Shown here: one piece after another, positions 49,882 to 60,000 of the stretch
How positions within the stretch are numbered: position 1 is the first letter of the stretch
How the letters are laid out: every line of letters starts with the position of its first letter
Assembly (NCBI GenBank): GCA_949358305.1
Contig: OX442317.1
Span: 14,018,491-14,078,490 of the forward strand
Direction of reading: 5' to 3'
Origin: Strigamia acuminata
Lineage: Eukaryota; Arthropoda; Chilopoda; Geophilomorpha; Linotaeniidae
Length of the DNA: 60,000 nucleotides
The notes under the pieces: generated by a model
The model's database searches: none
What the model saw: the letters and a program-made list of their open reading frames with translations, nothing else
What the model was told of the DNA's origin: nothing
Made by a program: the position numbers and the translations under genes

Positions 49882-50788
49882 CTCAAATTCACGGCTGTAA
49901 ATTATGAAACAGAAGATAATATTTTGAAGAACAAAACACTTCGCTTTCAACTTAAAAAGAATATAACTTAAACTTTATACTTGAAAAGAATAAAATTCAC
50001 AATCATTCACTTTAAAAGAACAGAATTTTTCAAAGTTTTCTTGCCCAAACGACAAAAAACCTTGAAAATACACAAGAATATCGAGTGTTTTAGCAATCAA
50101 GGATGCTAAAACAAACGAGCGACCTTGATCACGTATTAAAAGCGTGACTCAAAAAGTCCTACACAAGTTTGAATTATTTCTGCGGTTCGTACGGAACGAA
50201 TCTCGCTAGAAAATCACTATCAGATTCACGATAATAACTGACAGCTCTTGCAATGAGAGACTGACCAGTTTCTAACTCCAAAAAATCTAAATCTCCCCTG
50301 GTTAAGCCAGTTATATGGAGATGCATGCACAAAATCAAGAGAACACTTGAGAAATTCACAATAAAATACACTTTCAGTGAATTTTCCCTCAAAACTAGCT
50401 TAGGAAACAGCAAAAACAGCTTTGAAATACCCAATACAACACCCTCATGCAACCAAAATCTTAGAAATACAAGCACTGAATGCAAAACACAAGAATAAGC
50501 AATTATTTCAGGGGCAAATCGGCTTTCCAGCACAGCGCGTTGTGTAATCCAAGATGTCGACCGAAGAATCTCGTTGCTTGCACAGAAATGTTCGTGATCG
50601 ACGCCAAATAAATCCCCGTTGTGGCTGTTGCCACGTTGAACGACGACCATTCTAGCAGACGACGACTCACAGACGTAATTTCCGTCAATCGCACCAGACG
50701 CACGGTTGAACGTATCAAATGATGAACCGGAAAAAACCCACAAGAAGCAGACGAAATCCTGGTCACGGCACCAAAAATTCTTATTCGA
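49882..50788 (-). other. BEL C leader and primer-binding site
   Basis: The primer site TGGTGCCGTGACCAGGATT is at 50755-50773 (minus), matching 19 bases of the presumed tRNA-His 3' end and without the extra base seen in A. The leader hairpin is at 50293-50320. A small length change against A near 50340 shifts the long open frame seen in this leader, which argues against that frame being coding. Confidence 0.75.
50293..50320 (-). promoter_or_regulatory. Conserved BEL leader hairpin in C
   Basis: Identical 28-nt hairpin to A (CTCC outer and CTGG inner stems), at the same distance from the primer site. Confidence 0.6.
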
Positions 50789-52078
50789 TGTTGCGGTCAG
50801 TCAACAGGAACAGAGAAGAACTGAGATGTGGCGATTCGAAACTCCCGCCAACAAACTCAAACGATCGTATAGTGAAATTCGTACGTATACCGTGTTGAAA
50901 TGCACTTGATTCGCCTCATAATCTCCTGTTACATGAAGGTTTAACTGTTGGAAACACTTTTGCATGGTATCCAAGTGTTTGCTGATCCATTGGCCAGTCT
51001 GGGAAAAAATGGTTTTCTACTCAGGACACATTGGAAATGGGTCAAAAGCAGAAAAGGTAAGAGTTAACATTAACACGACTATTTTAATCAAATATAAAAT
51101 GGCAACTGAATAATTACACATTATAATAGGATGGCACACGCCAAACCAATTGTCGGCAATTTACAATAAAGAAATACTCCGTTGCCACGGAAACGGAGGA
51201 AATGCAATTTCAAGCAAAGACAACAAATTACGAGAAATGTATTAAAAATAATGTGTAGTAGCTCAAAATGAGCACAAAAAACTCAGGAATAATAAAGTCT
51301 ATCGTAACAACAAAATTCGTTAATCAAAACAATGAGAAAACAGCGAAAACAGTGATCGCTAAGCAGACAATTGGGCCTAACCAATCAAAGACAAGCAAAA
51401 TGACATAATCATCAAATTTGAATTTCAACACAAGAAATAACTTATGTAAACACTTTGAGATAAGTAAATAAGTTCAGGAAATGTAATTTCCAGCAAACAA
51501 GACACGTTTTACTGAAAGAACAATTGAAAATCAACCGCAAACCGAACGAAACGATCTCGGACGGCAACGCACATGCGGGGTCCGTTACGATCGCTCGTAA
51601 CAGAAAAACGGCTGTTCCGGGACGAAATTAGAGTGCACGAATCAACAGATCACCCCCAAATTAGTCTAAAACAATGTCAAAAACAATTCTAACCATCAAA
51701 ATTCCGTCCAAACGGAAGGTTAGAAGTTTGAACAAAAACCGAACTAGAACTTGAAATATGACGTCACGTCAATAACACTAGTGAACTGTTTAACGACAAA
51801 TGCACCAAATTTCACCCGAAATCACACAAATTGAGAAAAAATGAATAAAGTAACACAAAATCACGCAATAAACACTAGAAATAAATGCAATAAACAATAG
51901 AATATCACATTTCATCAAACATCAGTATCTGAAAGCATTAAAAACATTTTAATAATGCAAAAATCCTGTAAATAAAAACTGAAATGTTATGCAAAATAAA
52001 ACACACTTTGGAAACATTTATTCAGACACAAATTGGCAATAAAAGTAGTTTCTAAATTATTCCACGTTGTTTGCAACA
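50789..52078 (-). repeat. BEL C 5' LTR
   Basis: 1,290 bp, TGTTGC...GCAACA on either strand, followed on the right by ACGT and the rest of the D leader. Confidence 0.93.
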
Positions 52079-52232
52079 ACGTTGAACGGCGACACTCGTA
52101 GCAGACGACGAATCACGAACGTATTGTTCTCCCGTCGCAACAAACACGCGAAGAAACGTATCCAAAACGAACCGGAAAAACACACAGATTTCAGACGGAA
52201 TCCTGGTCACGGCACCAAAAGAACGTATTCGA
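52079..52232 (-). other. BEL D leader start with tRNA-His-type primer-binding site
   Basis: Proximal part of D's leader, cut from the rest by C. The primer site TGGTGCCGTGACCAGGATT occupies 52199-52217 (minus strand), 15 bases from the LTR end, as in A and C. The remaining bases resemble the A leader (TTTTTCCGGTTC-like block, GTCGTCTGC). Confidence 0.8.
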
Positions 52233-53800
52233 TGTTGCGGTCTGTCAACACCAAACAGCTAGGAATGGGGTTGGGGCTATTTGAATTTCCCGCCTCTAAA
52301 AACTCAAGTGATCGTATTGTTAAATTCGTACGAAAACCGCGCTGAGAACACAAATCCGCACTGAAAACTATTGTTGAATGCATGGAACATTGATGGGAAC
52401 ACTGTTGATAAATATCCAATGGAGTGCTGAATCAATGGCTAATCCAGGGAAAGGCTTAACTACTCACAACACATTGAAAACTAAGGTTGAAAATAGAAAA
52501 CACGGGAGTTAACAAAAAACAACTTGTTTATTAAAAAGTTGGTTGAGAACTGAATAAAATACACTGATTACATTGGCTCCTGAGGAACCGCACATGCGCA
52601 GTACCCAATTACGGCACGCGCCAAGCCGATAGCGGCGAAATACAAATACACAAGAAACTCCGTTGTCATAGCAACGGAGGAAACGAAATCACAGCAAAGT
52701 TGTAGTTACATAAAAACTGCACGAAATAAAGATTGTGATATACCAAAATGATCACAAGAATACCAGGAATAATTAATCTAATCACAACAATATGATCTGA
52801 AAAGTAAAACAATGCAAACGGAGCGAAAACAATGATCGTCAAGCAGACGATCGAGACAGCCAATCAGCGTCAAGCAAAATGATGCAATCAAAACATTTGA
52901 ATTCCGAACGGAATAAAAATGCAAAAATAGCAAAGAATACAGGTGAAAACACTTCGAAATGAAATAGTAAATGCAGATTATAAGAATATAAAATACAAAA
53001 ATAACGGTTACATTGTGAAATCGTCGCTTGGGACAAACATGGCAACCGGCGAACATAACAAAGGTATTGGATCAAACATGGCGTTTGGCGAACATTGCAA
53101 AAGCGTCAAAACAATTCGAAATTGGAATAAAAAGCACTTAATTTAAATAACGAATAAAGTATCTATTAAAATACAAGAATAATTATTAATTCTCATCACA
53201 AAATACTGAATGAATACACACAAGTTTAATAAATACGAAATTGTTGATCGAACCGAACATTCTCGGCTACGCTTTTACGGCAGCCGACAACGAACGTTCG
53301 AAACAACCGATCGAAGCAATTTGGGCAGTTCTAATGCATCCAGAAAGAAAGATCATACTCGAAATAGTCAGAAACAAAAATAAAACAAACTCCAAATGAG
53401 TTTTAAAGCACTAAACGAAAGGTTAGAAGACGGAAGCAAAAGTCCGCTAGGAACCGAAAAATGACGTATCGAGCATCGCAAATGTATGCCAGAAAACGAA
53501 GAAAACATTAGAACTGCACGCAATAAACACAAAATCAGGGAAAATTAATAGAAAGGTTCAAAAATGCACTCAAAAGGACACGAATAAAATAATAGCAAGG
53601 TATTAACACTACATTAAATCGAAAAGTGACAATAAAAATCAGTGAAAAACATTTTAATAAGTCAAAATTCCTGCAAAGTGAAAAATATCAGTTAATTATG
53701 AAAAATAAAACACTAAAGGAAAATTAAACAAATCAAAGCAATTAGTAATATTTATTGACACAATCTCAGCACAACAATTCTTCCACGCTGTCTTGCAACA
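52233..53800 (-). repeat. BEL D 5' LTR
   Basis: 1,568 bp; on the plus strand it runs from TGTTGCGGTCTGTC to CTTGCAACA. The first ~100 bases are a diverged version of the C LTR end (including AATACGATCAC in place of ATACGATCG). The last 740 bases match the truncated 3' LTR. A near-direct repeat (CAAACATGGC...GGCGAACAT) occurs at about 53035 and 53076, on either side of the point where the 3' LTR breaks off. Confidence 0.85.
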
Positions 53801-54524
53801 GCTTTCTACTAAGGTTTAAACACTATTTCAAAACATTCAGAGACATTGGTCTTGTGATGTTTGTGCTAAGTCAACTGTGATGAGATCAAAAGTCTATTCT
53901 CCCAAATCATTGCTTGGATGTTGCTAAAACTTACATTGAAGCCTTCTACTAAGGTTTAAACACTATTTCAGAACATTCAGAGACATTGGTTTGTGGTGTT
54001 TGTGCTAAGTCAACTGTGATGTCAAATGAGATCAAAAATTTATTCTTTCAAATTATTGCTTGGATGTTGCTAACACTTACATTGAAGCCTTCTACTAAGG
54101 TTTAAACACTATTTCTAAACATTCAGAGACATTGGTCTTGTGGTGTTTGTGCTAAGTCAACTGTGACGTCAAATGAGATCAAAAGTTTATTCTTTCAAAT
54201 TATTGCTTGGATGTTGCTAAAACTTACATTGAAGCTTTCTACTAAGGTTTAAACACTATTTCAGAACATTCAGAAACATTGGTCTTGTGATGTTTGTGCT
54301 AAGTCAACTGTGATGTCAAATGAGATCAAAAGTTTATTCTTTCAAATCATTGCTTGGATGTTGCTAAAACTTACATTAAAGCTTTCTACTAAAGTTTAAA
54401 CACTATTTCAGAACATTCAGAGACATTGGTCTTGTGGTGTTTGTGCTAAGTCAACTGTGATGAGATCAAAAGTCTATTCTCCCAAATCATTGCTTGGATG
54501 TTGCTAAAACTTACATTAAAGCTT

Positions 54525-57083
54525 TCTACTAAGGTTTAAACACTATTTCAAAACATTCAGAGACATTGGTCTTGTGATGTTTGTGCTAAGTCAACTGTGA
54601 TGAGATCAAAAGTCTATTCTCCCAAATCATTGCTTGGATGTTGCTAAAACTTACATTGAAGCCTTCTACTAAGGTTTAAACACTATTTCAGAACATTCAG
54701 AGACATTGGTTTGTGGTGTTTGTGCTAAGTCAACTGTGATGTCAAATGAGATCAAAAGTTTATTCTTTCAAATTATTGCTTGGATGTTGCTAACACTTAC
54801 ATTGAAGCCTTCTACTAAGGTTTAAACACTATTTCTAAACATTCAGAGACATTGGTCTTGTGGTGTTTGTGCTAAGTCAACTGTGATGAGATCAAAAGTC
54901 TATTCTCCCAAATCATTGCTTGGATGTTGCTAAAACTTACATTGAAGCCTTCTACTAAGGTTTAAACACTATTTCAGAACATTCAGAGACATTGGTTTGT
55001 GGTGTTTGTGCTAAGTCAACTGTGATGTCAAATGAGATCAAAAGTTTATTCTTTCAAATTATTGCTTGGATGTTGCTAAAACTAACATTGAAGCCTTCTA
55101 CTAAGGTTTAAACACTATTTCAGAACATTCAGAGACATTGGTCTTGTGGTGTTTGTGCTAAGTCAACTGTGATGAGATCAAAAGTCTATTTTCCCAAATC
55201 ATTTCTTGGATGTTGCTAAAACTTACATTAAAGCTTTCTACTAAGGTTTAAACACTATTTCAGAACATTCAGAGACATTGGTCTTGTGATGTTTGTGCTA
55301 AGTCAACTATGATGAGATCAAAAGTCTATTCTCCCAAATCATTGCTTGGATGTTGCTAAAACTTACATTAAAGCTTTCTACTAAGGTTTAAACACTATTT
55401 CAAGACATTCAGAGACATTGGTCTTGTGATGTTTGTGCTAAGTCAACTGTGATGAGATCAAAAGTCTATTCTCCCAAATCATTGCTTGGATGTTGCTAAA
55501 ACTTACATTGAAGCCTTCTACTAAGGTTTAAACACTATTTCAGAACATTCAGAGACATTGGTCTTGTGGTGTTTGTGCTAAGTCAACTGTGATGAGATCA
55601 AAAGTCTATTCTCCCAAATCATTGCTTGGATGTTGCTAAAACTTACATTGAAGCCGTCTACTAAGGTTTAAACACTATTTCAGAACATTTAGAGACATTG
55701 GTCTTGTGGTGTTTGTGCTAAGTCAACTGTGATGAGATCAAAAGTCTATTCTCCCAAATCATTGCTTGGATGTTGCTAAAACTTACATTAAAGCTTTTTA
55801 CTAAGGTTTAAACACTATTTCAAAACATTCAGAGACATTGGTCTTGTGATGTTTGTGCTAAGTCAACTGTGATGAGATCAAAAGTCTATTCTCCCAAATC
55901 ATTGCTTGGATGTTGCTAAAACTTACATTGAAGCCTTCTACTAAGGTTTAAACACTATTTCAGAACATTCAGACACATTGGTCTTGTGGTGTTTGTGCTA
56001 AGTCAACTGTGACGTCAAATGAGATCAAAAGTTTATTCTTTCAAATTATTGCTTGGATGTTGCTAAAACTTACATTGAAGCTTTCTACTAAGGTTTAAAC
56101 ACTATTTCAGAACATTCAGAAACATTGGTCTTGTGATGTTTGTGCTAAGTCAACTGTGATGTCAAATGGGATCAAAAGTTTATTCTTCCAAATCATTGCT
56201 TGGATGTTGCTAAAACTTACATTGAAGCCTTCTACTAAGGTTTAAACACTATTTCAGAACATTCAGAGACATTGGTTTGTGGTGTTTGTGCTAAGTCAAC
56301 TGTGATGTCAAATGAGATCAAAAGTTTATTCTTTCAAATTATTGCTTGGATGTTGCTAACACTTACATTGAAGCCTTCTACTAAGGTTTAAACACTATTT
56401 CTAAACATTCAGAGACATTGGTCTTGTGGTGTTTGTGCTAAGTCAACTGTGACGTCAAATGAGATCAAAAGTTTATTCTTTCAAATTATTGCTTGGATGT
56501 TGCTAAAACTTACATTGAAGCCTTCTACTAAGGTTTAAACACTATTTCAGAACATTCAGAGACATTGGTCTTGTGATGTTTGTGCTAAGTCAACTATGAT
56601 GAGATCAAAAGTCTATTCTCCCAAATCATTGCTTGGATGTTGCTAAAACTTACATTAAAGCTTTCTACTAAAGTTTAAACACTATTTCAGAACATTCAGA
56701 GACATTGGTCTTGTGGTGTTTGTGCTAAGTCAACTGTGATGAGATCAAAAGTCTATTCTCCCAAATCATTGCTTGGATGTTGCTAAAACTTACATTGAAG
56801 CCGTCTACTAAGGTTTAAACACTATTTCAGAACATTTAGAGACATTGGTCTTGTGGTGTTTGTGCTAAGTCAACTGTGATGAGATCAAAAGTCTATTTTC
56901 CCAAATCATTTCTTGGATGTTGCTAAAACTTACATTAAAACTTTCTACTAAGGTTTAAACACTATTTCAGAACATTCAGAGACATTGGTCTTGTGATGTT
57001 TGTGCTAAGTCAACTGTGATGAGATCAAAAGTCTATTCTCCCAAATCATTGCTTGGATGTTGCTAAAACTTACATTAAAGCTT
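54525..57083. repeat. Satellite higher-order repeat, copy 1 (18 monomers, 2,559 bp)
   Basis: Monomer lengths in order: 140, 146, 140, 146, six of 140, 147, 147, 146, 147, four of 140. Variant marks recur exactly 2,559 bp later: CCGTCT at 55654 and 56801 reappear at 58213 and 59360, AAGCTTTTTA at 55791 reappears at 58350, and CAAGACATTC at 55401 reappears at 57960. Confidence 0.9.
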
Positions 57084-59642
57084 TCTACTAAGGTTTAAAC
57101 ACTATTTCAAAACATTCAGAGACATTGGTCTTGTGATGTTTGTGCTAAGTCAACTGTGATGAGATCAAAAGTCTATTCTCCCAAATCATTGCTTGGATGT
57201 TGCTAAAACTTACATTGAAGCCTTCTACTAAGGTTTAAACACTATTTCAGAACATTCAGAGACATTGGTTTGTGGTGTTTGTGCTAAGTCAACTGTGATG
57301 TCAAATGAGATCAAAAGTTTATTCTTTCAAATTATTGCTTGGATGTTGCTAACACTTACATTGAAGCCTTCTACTAAGGTTTAAACACTATTTCTAAACA
57401 TTCAGAGACATTGGTCTTGTGGTGTTTGTGCTAAGTCAACTGTGATGAGATCAAAAGTCTATTCTCCCAAATCATTGCTTGGATGTTGCTAAAACTTACA
57501 TTGAAGCCTTCTACTAAGGTTTAAACACTATTTCAGAACATTCAGAGACATTGGTTTGTGGTGTTTGTGCTAAGTCAACTGTGATGTCAAATGAGATCAA
57601 AAGTTTATTCTTTCAAATTATTGCTTGGATGTTGCTAAAACTAACATTGAAGCCTTCTACTAAGGTTTAAACACTATTTCAGAACATTCAGAGACATTGG
57701 TCTTGTGGTGTTTGTGCTAAGTCAACTGTGATGAGATCAAAAGTCTATTTTCCCAAATCATTTCTTGGATGTTGCTAAAACTTACATTAAAGCTTTCTAC
57801 TAAGGTTTAAACACTATTTCAGAACATTCAGAGACATTGGTCTTGTGATGTTTGTGCTAAGTCAACTATGATGAGATCAAAAGTCTATTCTCCCAAATCA
57901 TTGCTTGGATGTTGCTAAAACTTACATTAAAGCTTTCTACTAAGGTTTAAACACTATTTCAAGACATTCAGAGACATTGGTCTTGTGATGTTTGTGCTAA
58001 GTCAACTGTGATGAGATCAAAAGTCTATTCTCCCAAATCATTGCTTGGATGTTGCTAAAACTTACATTGAAGCCTTCTACTAAGGTTTAAACACTATTTC
58101 AGAACATTCAGAGACATTGGTCTTGTGGTGTTTGTGCTAAGTCAACTGTGATGAGATCAAAAGTCTATTCTCCCAAATCATTGCTTGGATGTTGCTAAAA
58201 CTTACATTGAAGCCGTCTACTAAGGTTTAAACACTATTTCAGAACATTTAGAGACATTGGTCTTGTGGTGTTTGTGCTAAGTCAACTGTGATGAGATCAA
58301 AAGTCTATTCTCCCAAATCATTGCTTGGATGTTGCTAAAACTTACATTAAAGCTTTTTACTAAGGTTTAAACACTATTTCAAAACATTCAGAGACATTGG
58401 TCTTGTGATGTTTGTGCTAAGTCAACTGTGATGAGATCAAAAGTCTATTCTCCCAAATCATTGCTTGGATGTTGCTAAAACTTACATTGAAGCCTTCTAC
58501 TAAGGTTTAAACACTATTTCAGAACATTCAGACACATTGGTCTTGTGGTGTTTGTGCTAAGTCAACTGTGACGTCAAATGAGATCAAAAGTTTATTCTTT
58601 CAAATTATTGCTTGGATGTTGCTAAAACTTACATTGAAGCTTTCTACTAAGGTTTAAACACTATTTCAGAACATTCAGAAACATTGGTCTTGTGATGTTT
58701 GTGCTAAGTCAACTGTGATGTCAAATGGGATCAAAAGTTTATTCTTCCAAATCATTGCTTGGATGTTGCTAAAACTTACATTGAAGCCTTCTACTAAGGT
58801 TTAAACACTATTTCAGAACATTCAGAGACATTGGTTTGTGGTGTTTGTGCTAAGTCAACTGTGATGTCAAATGAGATCAAAAGTTTATTCTTTCAAATTA
58901 TTGCTTGGATGTTGCTAACACTTACATTGAAGCCTTCTACTAAGGTTTAAACACTATTTCTAAACATTCAGAGACATTGGTCTTGTGGTGTTTGTGCTAA
59001 GTCAACTGTGACGTCAAATGAGATCAAAAGTTTATTCTTTCAAATTATTGCTTGGATGTTGCTAAAACTTACATTGAAGCCTTCTACTAAGGTTTAAACA
59101 CTATTTCAGAACATTCAGAGACATTGGTCTTGTGATGTTTGTGCTAAGTCAACTATGATGAGATCAAAAGTCTATTCTCCCAAATCATTGCTTGGATGTT
59201 GCTAAAACTTACATTAAAGCTTTCTACTAAAGTTTAAACACTATTTCAGAACATTCAGAGACATTGGTCTTGTGGTGTTTGTGCTAAGTCAACTGTGATG
59301 AGATCAAAAGTCTATTCTCCCAAATCATTGCTTGGATGTTGCTAAAACTTACATTGAAGCCGTCTACTAAGGTTTAAACACTATTTCAGAACATTTAGAG
59401 ACATTGGTCTTGTGGTGTTTGTGCTAAGTCAACTGTGATGAGATCAAAAGTCTATTTTCCCAAATCATTTCTTGGATGTTGCTAAAACTTACATTAAAAC
59501 TTTCTACTAAGGTTTAAACACTATTTCAGAACATTCAGAGACATTGGTCTTGTGATGTTTGTGCTAAGTCAACTGTGATGAGATCAAAAGTCTATTCTCC
59601 CAAATCATTGCTTGGATGTTGCTAAAACTTACATTAAAGCTT
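57084..59642. repeat. Satellite higher-order repeat, copy 2
   Basis: Same 18-monomer order as copy 1; no difference was noticed at the marks checked. A third copy begins at 59643 and runs off the window; it has at least two changes near 59910 (TTATATT) and 59955 (ATTTAGAG). Confidence 0.9.
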
Positions 59643-60000
59643 TCTACTAAGGTTTAAACACTATTTCAAAACATTCAGAGACATTGGTCTTGTGATGTTT
59701 GTGCTAAGTCAACTGTGATGAGATCAAAAGTCTATTCTCCCAAATCATTGCTTGGATGTTGCTAAAACTTACATTGAAGCCTTCTACTAAGGTTTAAACA
59801 CTATTTCAGAACATTCAGAGACATTGGTTTGTGGTGTTTGTGCTAAGTCAACTGTGATGTCAAATGAGATCAAAAGTTTATTCTTTCAAATTATTGCTTG
59901 GATGTTGCTAACACTTATATTGAAGCCTTCTACTAAGGTTTAAACACTATTTCTAAACATTTAGAGACATTGGTCTTGTGGTGTTTGTGCTAAGTCAACT

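Larger units (their letters stand above)
43281..52078 (-). mobile_element. Complete BEL/Pao retrotransposon C
   Basis: 8,798 bp with 1,290-bp LTRs (TGTTGC...GCAACA) and the duplication ACGT (43277-43280 and 52079-52082). It has an intact 1,750-aa Gag-Pol ORF, a good tRNA-His-type primer site and the leader hairpin. It is a close relative of A in opposite orientation. The LTRs appear identical to each other but differ from A's at several places, so C and A arrived as separate insertions. It lies in the leader of D. Confidence 0.95.
26731..53800 (-). mobile_element. BEL/Pao element D, minus strand, split by nested elements F and C
   Basis: Read on the minus strand: 5' LTR 52233-53800, primer site 52199-52217, leader (52079-52198 then 43280-42535), gag-protease (42534-40332), RT-RNase H-integrase (30560-27524), and 3' LTR 27470-26731 (truncated). 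F (30561-40331) interrupts the ORF and C (43281-52078) interrupts the leader. Without them D would be about 8.5 kb. Both ORF halves are open and the frames agree at the F insertion site. The right end abuts satellite DNA. Confidence 0.88.
53801..60000. repeat. Satellite DNA, 140/146/147-bp monomers
   Basis: About 43 head-to-tail monomers of one family, most starting TCTACTAAGGTTTAAACACT. Two main types exist: 140 bp (…GTGATGAGATCAAAAGTCTATTC…) and 146-147 bp with seven extra bases (…GTGATGTCAAATGAGATC…); the 146 form also lacks a C in TTGGTCTTG. Monomer starts include 53805, 53945, 54091, 54238, 54385 and 54525. No coding potential. It extends past the window end. It is AT-rich and typical of centromeric or pericentromeric heterochromatin. 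Confidence 0.97.

Noticed and set aside
53801-60000. CRISPR-like array of regular repeats
   Set aside because: The repeats are 140-147 bp with no unique spacers, in a eukaryotic context; this is a satellite.

Overview
The window is metazoan repeat DNA, most likely arthropod heterochromatin. It has no cellular gene, no rRNA or tRNA gene and no bacterial operon structure. Almost every base belongs to an LTR retrotransposon, a relic of one, or satellite DNA. Three things point to an animal: several BEL/Pao elements (a superfamily known only from metazoans), a Ty3/Gypsy element, and AT-rich DNA with splice-like signals. The arthropod placement is an inference; the BEL primer-binding sites match what I recall of an insect-type tRNA-His 3' end.

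Layout. (1) 1-6204 plus 13547-~14012 is non-coding, G/T-rich DNA with RNA-hairpin arrays. Two sequence links to BEL leaders suggest it is the inside of a plus-strand BEL-related non-autonomous element. (2) A complete, apparently recent Ty3/Gypsy element (6205-13546) is inserted in it, with matching 544-bp LTRs and an ATAT duplication. (3) ~14013-15566 plus 24365-26730 is a 5'-truncated BEL element (called H here), split by a full-length BEL element A (15567-24364, plus strand, ATCT duplication). (4) 26731-53800 is one minus-strand BEL element (D) with two other elements nested in it. F (30561-40331) is a 9.8-kb non-autonomous LTR element that splits D's ORF (ACATT duplication). C (43281-52078) is a full-length near-twin of A that sits in D's leader (ACGT duplication). 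(5) 53801-60000 is a ~140-bp satellite in a 2,559-bp, 18-monomer higher-order repeat, starting exactly at D's LTR end.

How the genes work. Gypsy encodes Gag and, probably through a -1 frameshift at GGGAAAC next to the gag stop, protease-RT-RNase H-integrase. A, C and D each encode one Gag-Pol polyprotein: Gag with zinc knuckles, aspartic protease, RT, RNase H, integrase. F encodes no enzymes and must have been mobilised in trans, plausibly by D/A/C-type proteins, because its primer-binding site resembles theirs.

The most unusual items are: the F LTR, whose antisense strand carries a run of about eight exon/intron-like modules; hairpin arrays with compensatory changes in F and in the left region; a leader hairpin conserved with covariation across the BEL family; and the satellite higher-order repeat. 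All comparisons were made by eye, so identity statements mean that no, or few, differences were noticed.
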